DNA of 64,000 nucleotides from Ralstonia pickettii DTP0602 (GCA_000471925.1 CP006667.1:3534001-3598000); one strand, 5' to 3'. Positions 8,619 through 17,715 are shown, counted from the stretch's first letter. A program made the numbers and translations. The notes: generated by a model from the letters alone, not told the origin.

Positions 8619-9758
8619 TTGACGTCCACCGCACAGCCTTCGCCGCGCCTGCGCATCGCTTATCTGATCACCAATTCGGAGATCGGGGGGGCGCAGTCGC
8701 ATGTCGCTGACCTGCTGCAGTCAATGCAGGGCCGCGCCGAAACCGTCTTGCTGGCGGGCGGCGAGGGGCCTCTGTTCGATATCGCCACCCGTACCGGGGC
8801 GAAAATCATGCGGCTTTCCCGGCTCGACAACGCCCTTTCTCCCTGGCGCGCCGTTACCGCCTTGCGCGAGCTGGTGCAAGCGCTGAAGACGGCGGCCCCT
8901 GACCTGATCCATGCGCACAGCGCCAAGGCAGGCGCGCTTGGCCGCATCGCCGGCTTCCTGCTGAGAATCCCCGTGGTCTACACGGTGCACGGTTTTGCCT
9001 TCAAGCCCGAAGCGCCATGGCGCCAACGTCTTGCCGCGCGCGCGGCGGAGTGGCTGCTGGCGCCGCTGGCATCGCGCGTGATCTGCGTTGCCGAGGCCGA
9101 GCGCCGGCTGGCCCGGTCACTGCCGGTTCCCGCCGATCGCATCGCGGTGATTGCCAATGGCATTCCGGACACCGAGCGTCGCGCGGCGCCGCAAGCGCCG
9201 CTGCGCAGGATTGTGATGGTCGCGCGCTTTGCCGCACCAAAGCGACCCGACGCGGTCATCCGCGCCTTTGCGCGAGCGAATCTGCACGATTGCGAACTGG
9301 TGCTGGCAGGCGACGGTCCGCAGCGCAAAGCCATGGAGCAGCTCGCACAACAGCTCGCGCCCGGGCGCGTACGTTTCCCGGGCAATGTAGCGGACATTGC
9401 CGCCCTGCTGGCGTCCGCGCAGGCCTTTGTGCTGGCCTCGGACCATGAGGGCTTGCCGCTGTCAGTGCTCGAAGCCATGCGGGCCGGACTCGCCGTGATC
9501 GCGTCGGACCTGCCCGGCATCGGCGAACAGATCGGGCACAGCAAGCATGGGCTGCTGGTCGACCACAATGACGAGCCCGGGTTTTCTGCAGCGCTGGAAC
9601 GCCTTGCCTCAGACGCCACACTGCGCGGCGCGCTCGGCGGTGCCGCACGCCTGCGTTGGGAGCAACACTATGGGCTGGAACGGATGACCGAAGCGACCTG
9701 GTCCGTCTATCGCGATGCACTGGCGCGCACGCCTCGCGCCGCTCGGGTGCCGACATGA
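8619..9758 (+). CDS. Glycosyltransferase family 4
   Basis: The 379-residue protein has a GT-B layout: an N-terminal acceptor domain starting RIAYLITNSEIGGAQSHV, the VYTVHGFAFKP motif near residue 120, then a nucleotide-sugar domain with RIVMVARFAAPKRPD and the E-x7-E motif EGLPLSVLE. It most resembles GT4 enzymes of exopolysaccharide and O-antigen clusters that act on a lipid-linked acceptor. The start is a TTG (8619); no ATG precedes the conserved RIAYLI strand in frame. Its stop overlaps the next start as ATGA. Substrate unknown. Confidence 0.85.
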   Translation: MTSTAQPSPRLRIAYLITNSEIGGAQSHVADLLQSMQGRAETVLLAGGEGPLFDIATRTGAKIMRLSRLDNALSPWRAVTALRELVQALKTAAPDLIHAHSAKAGALGRIAGFLLRIPVVYTVHGFAFKPEAPWRQRLAARAAEWLLAPLASRVICVAEAERRLARSLPVPADRIAVIANGIPDTERRAAPQAPLRRIVMVARFAAPKRPDAVIRAFARANLHDCELVLAGDGPQRKAMEQLAQQLAPGRVRFPGNVADIAALLASAQAFVLASDHEGLPLSVLEAMRAGLAVIASDLPGIGEQIGHSKHGLLVDHNDEPGFSAALERLASDATLRGALGGAARLRWEQHYGLERMTEATWSVYRDALARTPRAARVPT

Positions 9759-11077
9759 TGAACACAAAATCCGACAACCTGCGCCGACACGCCCTGCGCC
9801 ACCACATCGGCGGCTCCGAGACGGTGCGCCGGGTAAGCCGGATGCTGACTTGGGCGGTGCTCGGCCTGGCGTTGTTCGCGATCAGCGCGGTATTCGCCGA
9901 GATGGCCCATCGCGCGGGCTTTGTCACCTACGTGTTCACGCGCACGTTGCTGTGGTCGGTGGTGCCGTACCTGTTCGCGTTCATGCTGCTCAACCGCTCG
10001 CTGCACCTGCCGGCCATGGAAGGCAACAGCCTGGCGGGGCTGGCGGTCACTCTGCCCTTCTGCGGACTGCTTTTTGCCTTTGCCGCGTTCCACATCGAGT
10101 ATTCACGAGGCGCCCTGCTGCTGGCATATATCATCACGCTGGCCTGGATCTGGGCCGGTTACCGCCGCTTCGTGCAGAACTACGTGCCATTGTTCGGATA
10201 TACCGATCCGCATACCTTGACGCAGCTCGAGGCAATACTCGCCATGCCCGGAGCCGCGCCGGCAGCCCGCATCCGCTTCGAGCCGGTTGGCTCGCTGGAG
10301 GACGCCAGGCATTTCGACGGCCTGATGGTCGAGCGCAGCGTCACCGGCGATCCGGAACGCACGCGCCTGCTCGCGCACTACAAGATGAGCCATGTGCGGA
10401 TGTATTCGGTGGAGCGCGTTGGCGAAATGCTGACCGGCCGGGTCGGCCTGGCACATATCGACGAGAACTTCCTGGACGACTACGCGGCCCATTACCTGTA
10501 CGGCTATTTGAAGCGTGTGGTCGATATCGTCACCGTCCTGTGCCTGGCGCCGATCGCCGTGCCGCTGGGCCTGGCCGTCGCGCTCGCGATCCGGCTGGAA
10601 ACGCCTGGCGGCGCCATCTTCCGGCAGCAGCGCGTCGGCCTCTTCGGCAAACCGTTCGTGATGCTCAAGTTCCGCAGCATGGGCGTCGACGGCAGCGCGC
10701 CCGCCATGTTCGCCGCACGACGCGATCCGCGTGTCACGCGCGTTGGGCGGGTCATCCGCAAGTACCGCCTCGATGAGATCCCGCAGCTGTGGAACGTGCT
10801 GGTGGGGCATATGAGCCTAATCGGCCCCCGACCCGAACAGGCGCCGATGGTCGAGCAGTTCTCAGAAACCATTCCCTATTACCCGTATCGGCACCTGGTG
10901 CGCCCCGGCCTGTCCGGCTGGGCGCAAGTGCAGCAGGGCTATGCGGGGAGCCACGAGGAAACGGTGACCAAGCTCAGCTATGACTTGTACTACGTCAAGC
11001 ATTGCTCGCTGGCGCTTGATTTGCTGATTGGGGTGAAGACCTTGCGGACGCTGGCGACGGGGTATGGGGCGCGGTGA
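9755..11077 (+). CDS. Polyprenyl-phosphate sugar-1-phosphate transferase (WbaP/WcaJ type)
   Basis: The 440-residue membrane protein should start glycan synthesis by moving a sugar-1-phosphate from a nucleotide sugar to undecaprenyl phosphate. Residues about 25-140 contain several hydrophobic helices, a central soluble region follows, and the C-terminal 190 residues are the bacterial sugar transferase domain. That domain shows the entry helix VVDIVTVLCLAPIAVPL, FRQQRVGLFGKPF, LKFRSM, RKYRLDEIPQLWNVL and GPRPE...RPGLSGWAQV. The start is the first ATG of an ATGATG pair at 9755, overlapping the previous gene. The sugar (glucose or galactose in known relatives) is not readable. Confidence 0.9.
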   Translation: MMNTKSDNLRRHALRHHIGGSETVRRVSRMLTWAVLGLALFAISAVFAEMAHRAGFVTYVFTRTLLWSVVPYLFAFMLLNRSLHLPAMEGNSLAGLAVTLPFCGLLFAFAAFHIEYSRGALLLAYIITLAWIWAGYRRFVQNYVPLFGYTDPHTLTQLEAILAMPGAAPAARIRFEPVGSLEDARHFDGLMVERSVTGDPERTRLLAHYKMSHVRMYSVERVGEMLTGRVGLAHIDENFLDDYAAHYLYGYLKRVVDIVTVLCLAPIAVPLGLAVALAIRLETPGGAIFRQQRVGLFGKPFVMLKFRSMGVDGSAPAMFAARRDPRVTRVGRVIRKYRLDEIPQLWNVLVGHMSLIGPRPEQAPMVEQFSETIPYYPYRHLVRPGLSGWAQVQQGYAGSHEETVTKLSYDLYYVKHCSLALDLLIGVKTLRTLATGYGAR

Positions 11078-12228
11078 CCAGTCCAGCCATCCCGCGCATG
11101 CGCATACTCTTCATCTGCACCGGCCTGAAGACCGGCGGCGCCGAACAGCAGGTGGCCGGGCTGGCGAAGGCGTTCGTCCAGGATCGACACGACGTTGCGA
11201 TCGTGAGCCTCACGCCCGGATGCGAGGTGACCTTGCCGGCAGGCATTACAGTCGTGCATCTCAATATGCGCAAAACCGTGGCATCAATGGCGCGCGCGCT
11301 CCGACAATTGAACAGGTTTGTCCGTCAATGGCAGCCGCACATCATTCATACCCACATGGTGCACGCCAACCTGATGGGGCGCGCCCTCGCGGCGCTAATG
11401 GCTGCGCCACCGGTCATCTGTACGGCGCACAGCGCTCGCGAAGGCGGCCGCCTGCGCATGCTGGCCTACCGCCTGACCGACCGCTGGGCGGCGCTGAATT
11501 CGCACGTCAGCGAGAGCGCCAGGCAGGCGATGATCGACGCCGGTGCCGTGGTGCCGGAGCGCATCATTGTCATGCCCAACGGCATCGACACCGATCTCTT
11601 TCGCCCCGACCCGGCTCTGCGGCAGGTCACCCGCACGGCGCTGGGCATCTATCCCGGCACCAGACTGGTGGTCAATATCGGCCGCTTGGCCCCGGAGAAA
11701 GCCCAACCCCTGCTGATCCAGGCATTTGCCGGCATGGTGCGAACACCCGGCCACGCCGACACCCGGCTGCTGGTGGCAGGAGAAGGCCCGATGCGCGGCG
11801 CGCTGGAAGCGGCCATCCGCCAGCACGATGCGGCTGGGTTCATCACCCTGGCCGGAAACCGTCGAGACATACCCGCCCTCCTAAATGCCGCTGACCTGTT
11901 CGTGCTGTCCTCTGACGTGGAAGGCATGCCGCTGGCCGTGGGCGAGGCGCTCGCCTGCGGCTGCCCGGTGGTTGCGACCGATGCGGCCGGAGTGGCTGAA
12001 CTGCTTGGCGATGCCGGGATCATCGTTCCGCGCGGTAACGCGGACGCCCTCGCCAAAGCCATGTCCGACACACTGGCGCGCGGCATCGGATCTGACGCTG
12101 AACAGATGCGCCGGCGCCAGCGCGTGCTGGCGCACTGCAGCCTGGACGCGGTGGCGCGCAGGTGGCTCGCCTGCTATGCGGCAGTGGCCAGCGCCCATGG
12201 TAGCGTAACCTGCGCGGAGCCGACCTGA
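11074..12228 (+). CDS. Glycosyltransferase family 4
   Basis: The 384-residue protein opens MRILFICTGLKTGGAEQQVAGLA after a short leader and carries the HTHMVHANLMGR and VICTAHSAREGGRLRM acceptor-side motifs. The donor half has VVNIGRLAPEKAQPLLIQAF and an E-x7-E motif (EGMPLAVGE). It belongs to the GT4 group common in exopolysaccharide and LPS loci. The GTG start at 11074 overlaps the preceding stop (GTGA); an ATG eight codons later is an alternative. Its stop also overlaps the flippase start by one base, so all four genes of this block are coupled. Confidence 0.87.
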   Translation: MTSPAIPRMRILFICTGLKTGGAEQQVAGLAKAFVQDRHDVAIVSLTPGCEVTLPAGITVVHLNMRKTVASMARALRQLNRFVRQWQPHIIHTHMVHANLMGRALAALMAAPPVICTAHSAREGGRLRMLAYRLTDRWAALNSHVSESARQAMIDAGAVVPERIIVMPNGIDTDLFRPDPALRQVTRTALGIYPGTRLVVNIGRLAPEKAQPLLIQAFAGMVRTPGHADTRLLVAGEGPMRGALEAAIRQHDAAGFITLAGNRRDIPALLNAADLFVLSSDVEGMPLAVGEALACGCPVVATDAAGVAELLGDAGIIVPRGNADALAKAMSDTLARGIGSDAEQMRRRQRVLAHCSLDAVARRWLACYAAVASAHGSVTCAEPT

Positions 12229-13487
12229 TGCGGCGCCAGCTTGCCGGCAACCTTGTTTGGATGCTTGCTGAACGCGGCCTACAGGTCGCAGGCGGCATCG
12301 GCATCGTAGCCATGCTGGCGCGGGGGCTGGGGCCGGAGGGATTTGCACATTTCCAGTATGCGCAGGCGGTGGTTTATATTGCTGCCTCCGCTGCACTGAT
12401 CTGCGGGGGGGAGGTAATCATCCCGCGGCTGGTGGCGAACACTGATCCGATTGCACAGCATCGCTTGCTGATTCACGCTTTTGGCTTACGGATCGGGGCC
12501 GGTGTGCTGGCATACCTGCTGATCAGCGCATTCCTGCTAATCACGGAGCAAGGTTTGGATATCTGGGCGCCAACGCTGATCCTGGGCGTCGCAGTCATCC
12601 TGCGCGAACCGTTTGGCGTAGTGACTGCCTGGATGCAGTCACGCACATGGACTAGGCCCAATGCCGTTTTCAACGTCACGTCGCTGGCTGTCAAGGCAGC
12701 CTGCGTCGCACTGTTGTTCTGGGCCGGCAGCCAGAGCGTTCTTGCCTACGCGGCCGTATTCTCCTTCGAGCCGGTCATTGCCGCGATCCTGCTGACCCTG
12801 TACTACCTTGCCCGCGCACCACGCACTCACGTGGAGGTTGACCCGACGCTCGCCCGCGAGCTCTTGAGAAGCGGGGCCTTGTTCTGGGTGAGCTTCATGA
12901 TGATGATGGGATCGCGGCGTGTGGACCAGCTGCTGTTAAAGCCGCTGGTCCCTTTGACGGAGTTCGGCGCCTATGCGGCCTCCATGCAGATCCTCGACAA
13001 CTTTATCGTGCTTGCAACGATCCTGTCCGCCGGTATTGCGCCCATGTATGTCTATGCTCGGCCCACTATCGCCCAGGCGCGGCGCAATATCATGAAGATC
13101 GCCGGCGGGATGCTCGCCATTGGACTAGCGGGCGGGTTGGCCATAGCCGTTTGCGCACACTGGATCGTTCAGTTGCTCTACGGCCCGGCCTTTGCCGAGG
13201 CCGCCCATCTGCTACAGTTGGCCGCCCTGGCCTCAACACTCGTCTTTGCTGACGTTGGGTTGACCCTGCTACCAATCTACATGCGCCGGCCGCATTTGGT
13301 TGCCATCAAATGGGCGCTGGTGTGCGCCGTCACAATTGCCATCGATGTCGTCACCATCCCGGCCTTTGGCGCACGCGGCGCTATCCTGGGATATGCGGTG
13401 GCCAACCTGCTGGCGGTGCTTTTCGGGGCCTCCATCTGGCTGCGACAGGAGCCGGCGGCGCCCACCCCACGGGAGGCCAGTGCATGA
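12228..13487 (+). CDS. wzx: Wzx-like oligosaccharide flippase (MOP superfamily)
   Basis: The 419-residue protein is hydrophobic along its length, with about 12-14 predicted membrane helices. It has the polysaccharide-synthesis family opening GNLVWMLAERGLQVAGGIGIVAMLARGLGP (in pieces: helix one and the LGPEGFAHFQYAQAVVYI loop). Such proteins flip undecaprenyl-diphosphate-linked repeat units across the inner membrane. Its position last in a block that starts with a sugar-phosphate transferase supports this. No Wzy-type polymerase was recognised nearby. Its stop overlaps an ATG (13484) that opens only a ten-codon frame, suggesting that a fifth gene has been lost. Confidence 0.83.
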   Translation: MRRQLAGNLVWMLAERGLQVAGGIGIVAMLARGLGPEGFAHFQYAQAVVYIAASAALICGGEVIIPRLVANTDPIAQHRLLIHAFGLRIGAGVLAYLLISAFLLITEQGLDIWAPTLILGVAVILREPFGVVTAWMQSRTWTRPNAVFNVTSLAVKAACVALLFWAGSQSVLAYAAVFSFEPVIAAILLTLYYLARAPRTHVEVDPTLARELLRSGALFWVSFMMMMGSRRVDQLLLKPLVPLTEFGAYAASMQILDNFIVLATILSAGIAPMYVYARPTIAQARRNIMKIAGGMLAIGLAGGLAIAVCAHWIVQLLYGPAFAEAAHLLQLAALASTLVFADVGLTLLPIYMRRPHLVAIKWALVCAVTIAIDVVTIPAFGARGAILGYAVANLLAVLFGASIWLRQEPAAPTPREASA

Positions 13488-14222
13488 ATCAAGCCATCAT
13501 TTGGTTGTGGTGCTGACTGTGCAGGTTCCATTGCCGTGGCCAAAAGCTCCGTGGCGACGCGCAGGCCGCGTCACTATTCCAAATCCGCTTTGTTCCCGCT
13601 GCCATAGGAGCCCACGCCGTGGCTCCGCCAGTTCGTGCTCGCCATGGGGCAATGGCATGCCAAAGGATTTGATGTGCCTTTACGAGGCCCAAGGAACAAA
13701 GCGATCGCCTGAGTGAGGGCGGACGGTAGAGTCCTAGACGTGCTCGTAGCGCAAATTGATGAGCCCTGATAGCTTTTGGTCGTTTCGATTCAGCGGATCG
13801 CCGCACTGAACCAAGGGAACTTCTAAAAAATGACCAGAGTAGCGATCGGCAATGTCAATGTGTTGCCCCCTGGATAAGGCGACTCCTATGACCAGCCGCT
13901 GGCGCTGGGAAAATGGCTTGAATGCAACCTAGGATGCCATTGTGGCGGCACTTAACCTCGCAATCGCCTACGCATGCAGACGATCCGGTTAAAATGCGGG
14001 CTGCGTTGCCGAAAATACGCTACTCGGGCAAGCAACGTAGCAAGCGAAAGTAGCCGGCGCCCCCAGTGCGGACTTCCGGCCAGAGCTACTTGCGCGCTAC
14101 ACCGTACGAAGAAATTCGTGCAATGACTACAACAAGCCAACCAGAGCGCCAGCTGCCGCTGGGGACCACCCGGATGTCATGCACGAAAGGAAAATATATA
14201 GCAATTTTCAGGGAGGGGTTTC
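13488..14222. other. 735-base gap with decayed coding sequence, no intact gene
   Basis: No open frame here has a credible start with protein-like composition. A short plus-strand stretch around 13623-13712 translates to something protein-like (RQFVLAMGQWHAKGFD) but ends in stop codons on both sides. The sequence is less G+C rich than its flanks. It is most simply read as the remains of one or more genes removed when the block at 14223 was inserted. Confidence 0.5.
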
Positions 14223-15653
14223 GTGGTTTCCATGCCACTTGTAGTCGACTTGGACGGTACGCTGATTCGTACAGACATGCTCCACGAATCTGCGCTACGC
14301 GTATTGCGGGACAGCCCGGCAGACATCCTGCGCATTCCGCTTTGGCTTTCGCGAGGAAAAGCCGTACTAAAAGCACACCTAGCTGGACTCGTAAGCATCG
14401 ATCCAGCCTCCCTGCCCTACAACATAGAGCTGCTTGAATGGCTCAAGACTCAAAAGGCTGCGGGCCGCAAGCTGATCCTGTGCACAGCGTCGGACAAGTC
14501 AATGGCGCTAGCCATCGCCGAGCACCTGACCATCTTCGATGAGGTTATGGCTAGTGACGGTGTCACTAACCTGGCTGGCCCCAATAAAGCAGCCGCTCTC
14601 CACCAGCGCTTCGGCCAAGCAGGCTTCGACTACGTTGGCAACTCGAGTGCCGATATCACAGTCTGGCGCTGCGCGCGCAACGCCATCGTCGTCAACGGTT
14701 CGGCCAGTCTCGCCAAGGCAGCCAGGGGCTGCTGCGAGGTCGAGCGTGTGTTCCCGGCTGAAGGGCTCAGCTTCACAGCATGGCGCCGCATGCTGCGTAT
14801 CCATCAATGGCTCAAGAACCTCCTGCTGTTCGTGCCGATGTTCGCCGGCCATGAACTGACCAGCGGCACGACCTGGGTCGCAATGATCCTGGCGTTCTTT
14901 TCTTTCAGCATTTGTGCGTCGTCGGTCTATATTGCCAACGACCTGATTGACCTGGAAAGCGATCGCCAGCATCCACGCAAGCGCTTCCGCCCGTTCGCGT
15001 CGGGCCAAGCTCCTGCATGGATCGGGGTAGTACTAGCGCCAGTGCTGCTGCTGATCAGCGTGGCGCTGGCACTGTTCGTCGGTGGCAGTTTCCTTCCCTG
15101 GCTGTTTATCTACTTCATCGTCACCTGCATCTACTCTCTGGCGCTCAAACGAATCATCCTGGTTGACTGCCTTGTGCTGGCCTTGCTCTACACGCTGCGC
15201 ATCATTGCTGGTGCCGCCGCGGCAATGCTTCCGATGACGTTCTGGCTGCTGGCGTTCTCCATTTTCCTGTTCCTTTCGCTGGCCTTCGTCAAGCGCTATG
15301 CCGAGCTCGAGGTTCAGTTGCAGAGCGGGGAGCAGAAGGTCCACGGCCGTGGTTACTACACCACCGACGCCTCGCTGATCCAGTCGCTCGGGATCGGCTC
15401 GGGCATCGCTTCGGTGCTGGTTCTGGCGCTCTACCTGAACAGCAGTTCGATCTTGATTCTCTACCAGACCCCCGAGTTCGTCTGGGGCGCGGTGCTTGTC
15501 ATGCTGTTCTGGATAAGCTGGATGTGGATGAAGGCCCATCGAGGGGAAATGCATGACGATCCGCTGATCTTTGCCGTCAAGGACCGCGCCAGCCAGATCG
15601 CCGGGCTTGCCTTCGCCGTGGCACTGATTGCGGGAACGGTGAGTTGGCCATGA
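14223..15653 (+). CDS. HAD phosphatase-UbiA prenyltransferase fusion, decaprenyl-phosphate phosphoribosyltransferase-like
   Basis: The 476-residue protein joins two domains. Residues 1-180 form a HAD hydrolase with the nucleophile motif VDLDGTL (Asp9 and Asp11), LCTASD and GPNKAAALHQRFG. Residues 190-476 form a UbiA-type membrane prenyltransferase with ANDLIDLESDRQHP (from 238) followed by KRFRPFASG, then YSLALKRI and AFVKRYAELE. The UbiA part closely resembles mycobacterial Rv3806c, which makes decaprenyl-phospho-phosphoribose (DPPR). The HAD part could remove the 5-phosphate from DPPR, a step done by a separate protein in mycobacteria. The GTG start at 14223 has GGAGG six bases upstream; ATG 14232 is too far. 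Direct neighbour of dprE1/dprE2-like genes. Function is inferred from homology and context. Confidence 0.85.
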   Translation: MVSMPLVVDLDGTLIRTDMLHESALRVLRDSPADILRIPLWLSRGKAVLKAHLAGLVSIDPASLPYNIELLEWLKTQKAAGRKLILCTASDKSMALAIAEHLTIFDEVMASDGVTNLAGPNKAAALHQRFGQAGFDYVGNSSADITVWRCARNAIVVNGSASLAKAARGCCEVERVFPAEGLSFTAWRRMLRIHQWLKNLLLFVPMFAGHELTSGTTWVAMILAFFSFSICASSVYIANDLIDLESDRQHPRKRFRPFASGQAPAWIGVVLAPVLLLISVALALFVGGSFLPWLFIYFIVTCIYSLALKRIILVDCLVLALLYTLRIIAGAAAAMLPMTFWLLAFSIFLFLSLAFVKRYAELEVQLQSGEQKVHGRGYYTTDASLIQSLGIGSGIASVLVLALYLNSSSILILYQTPEFVWGAVLVMLFWISWMWMKAHRGEMHDDPLIFAVKDRASQIAGLAFAVALIAGTVSWP

Positions 15654-16948
15654 CCGCAGTCACCTCGTGGGGCCGGCTCGGCAGTTGGGAACACGACGTC
15701 CAGATGCTGACCGACCGCTCCAGAATCGCCGACCACCTCGCCGGGGCGCGTCCCGGCCTTGCGTATGGCATGGGCCGCAGCTATGGCGACGTCTGCCTGA
15801 ACCCCGGCAATGTGCTGTGGAAAACCACGGCGCTGGACCACTTCATTGCCTTCGACGAGACGCAAGGCAGAATCGTCTGCGAAGCCGGCGTGCTGCTGCG
15901 CGACATCCAGCGGCTCGCCGTACCGCGCGGGTGGATGCTGCCAGTGACACCAGGCACGCAACTGGTCACCGTCGGCGGCGCCATCGCAAACGATGTGCAT
16001 GGCAAGAACCACCACGTGTTCGGCACGTTCGGTGACAACGTCCGCCGGCTGACCCTCGTGCGTACCGATGGGACCCAGCTCGAATGCGGCCCCGACGAGA
16101 ACGCGCCCTGGTTCGCCGCCACCATCGGCGGCCTCGGACTTACCGGCGTCGTCGTCACCGCCGAACTGCAATTGCGTCGTGTCAGCGGCCCATGGCTCGA
16201 TACAGAGACAGTGCCGTACGCCAGCCTCGACGAATTCTTCGAGATCGCGGACGGCTCCGAAGCCGGGTGGGAACACACCGTGTCCTGGATCGACTGTCTG
16301 AGCGCCGGCAGCCAGCGCGGCCTGTTCATGCGCGGCAATCCGAGTGAAACAGCTAACCGGCCGGAACCGAAGAGTCGCGCCAGAACCATGCCGTTCGTGC
16401 CGCCGGTGTCACTCGTCAACGGCTTGACGCTACGTCCGTTCAACATGACCTATTTCCACCTCAACAAGTGGAAAGCCGGCCGCGGCATCGCCCACTACGA
16501 ACCCTTCTTCTATCCGCTCGACAATCTTCACGAGTGGAACCGGATGTACGGACCGCGCGGGTTCTTCCAGTACCAGAGCGTGGTACCACGCCCTGTCGGA
16601 CGCGACGCCGTGCAGGCCATGCTGCAGGAAATCGCCCGCTCGGGCGAGGGCTCGTTCCTTGCCGTGCTGAAGACGTTCGGCGACCGTGTCGCACCCGGCA
16701 TGCTCAGCTTTCCGCAGCCGGGCGTGACGCTCGCGCTCGACTTCCCTAACCGGGGCGACAAGACCACCGCACTGTTCGAGCGTCTCGACGCCATCGTCCG
16801 CGAAGCCAAGGGCCGCCTCTACCCAGCCAAGGACGCGCGGATGCCACGCGACCTGTTCGAATCCGGCTACGCCCGCCTGACGGAATTCCTCCCCTATCGT
16901 GACCCGGGCATCAGCTCCGCCCTGTCACGCCGACTCTTGGGACACTGA
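15650..16948 (+). CDS. dprE1: DprE1-like FAD oxidase (decaprenylphospho-ribofuranose 2-oxidase family)
   Basis: The 432-residue protein has the FAD-binding PCMH fold of vanillyl-alcohol-type oxidases. Visible motifs are YGMGRSYGDVCLNPGN, PVTPGTQLVTVGGAIANDVHGK (FAD site, residues about 99-120) and the C-terminal GRLYPAKDAR with Lys394, matching the active-site Lys of mycobacterial DprE1. DprE1 oxidises the 2-OH of decaprenyl-phosphoryl-ribose to a keto intermediate. At the position aligned with the benzothiazinone-reactive Cys387 this protein has Ala362 (in TLALDFP). The ATG at 15650 overlaps the stop of the HAD-UbiA gene (ATGA). Pairing with the DprE2-like gene makes the pathway call firm, but the exact lipid carrier and sugar are inferred. 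Confidence 0.88.
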   Translation: MTAVTSWGRLGSWEHDVQMLTDRSRIADHLAGARPGLAYGMGRSYGDVCLNPGNVLWKTTALDHFIAFDETQGRIVCEAGVLLRDIQRLAVPRGWMLPVTPGTQLVTVGGAIANDVHGKNHHVFGTFGDNVRRLTLVRTDGTQLECGPDENAPWFAATIGGLGLTGVVVTAELQLRRVSGPWLDTETVPYASLDEFFEIADGSEAGWEHTVSWIDCLSAGSQRGLFMRGNPSETANRPEPKSRARTMPFVPPVSLVNGLTLRPFNMTYFHLNKWKAGRGIAHYEPFFYPLDNLHEWNRMYGPRGFFQYQSVVPRPVGRDAVQAMLQEIARSGEGSFLAVLKTFGDRVAPGMLSFPQPGVTLALDFPNRGDKTTALFERLDAIVREAKGRLYPAKDARMPRDLFESGYARLTEFLPYRDPGISSALSRRLLGH

Positions 16949-16950
16949 AC

Positions 16951-17715
16951 TTGCAGAACCAGAACAAACGAATCGTGATCGTTGGCGCCACCTCGGCCAT
17001 CGCCGAACACTGCGCACGCAACTGGGTGAGCGAACCCGGCGCAGATCTCACGCTGGTGGTCCGCAACCGCAGCAAGGCGGAAACCATCGCAACCGACCTG
17101 CGAGTGCGCTGCCCAAGCGCGTCGGTCCGGATCGTCGAAGCCGACTTCGCCAGTGCCGCCGCAATCCGCCAGCTCGCAGATTCGCTAGCCGAAGCCGGCC
17201 CCCTCGATATCGTACTGATCGCGCACGGCACACTGCCCGACCAGGCCCAGTGCGAACAGGACCTTGAAGTAGCGGACGAAGCCATGCACATCAATGGCAT
17301 CTCGCCCGTGCTGTTCGCCGAAGCCTTCGCCGGCCAGATGGCCACCGCCAACCGCGGCACGCTAGGCATCATCGGCTCCGTCGCCGGTGACCGTGGCCGC
17401 AAATCCAACTACGTCTACGGCGCCGCAAAAGGCCTGGTGACACGTTACGCACAAGGCCTGCAGCATCGCATGGCGCTGATGAAGCGCACTGGCGTCAAAG
17501 TCGTGCTGATCAAGCCAGGACCTACCGCGACACCGATGACCGCGCATCTGACGGCACAAGCCGGCAAGATGGCCCGCGTCGAGGATGTCGCTAAATGTAT
17601 TGTCGATGGCATGGCCGCCGGCAAGCCGGTAATTTACGCACCGGGCAAGTGGGCAGTGATCATGATGGTGATCCGCCATTTGCCGCGGTTTGTGTTTGAT
17701 CGGATGGATATCTGA
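16951..17715 (+). CDS. dprE2: DprE2-like short-chain reductase (keto-ribofuranose 2-reductase family)
   Basis: The 254-residue classical SDR has the nucleotide-binding IVIVGATSAIAEHCA, the catalytic Ser143 and the YGAAK motif (Tyr156, Lys160). In the DprE1/DprE2 pair it would reduce the 2-keto lipid sugar to the arabino configuration using NAD(P)H, completing epimerisation of ribose to arabinose on the lipid phosphate. The GATSAIAE variant of the glycine loop is typical of DprE2-like SDRs rather than general dehydrogenases. The start is a TTG two bases after the dprE1 stop, and there is no better ATG. Co-translation with dprE1 is likely. Confidence 0.85.
   Translation: MQNQNKRIVIVGATSAIAEHCARNWVSEPGADLTLVVRNRSKAETIATDLRVRCPSASVRIVEADFASAAAIRQLADSLAEAGPLDIVLIAHGTLPDQAQCEQDLEVADEAMHINGISPVLFAEAFAGQMATANRGTLGIIGSVAGDRGRKSNYVYGAAKGLVTRYAQGLQHRMALMKRTGVKVVLIKPGPTATPMTAHLTAQAGKMARVEDVAKCIVDGMAAGKPVIYAPGKWAVIMMVIRHLPRFVFDRMDI

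Noticed and set aside
13820..13840. IS-end-like sequence near the wzx remnant
   Set aside because: GGGAACTTCTAAAAAA looks like some IS5-type ends, but no partner repeat or transposase was found.
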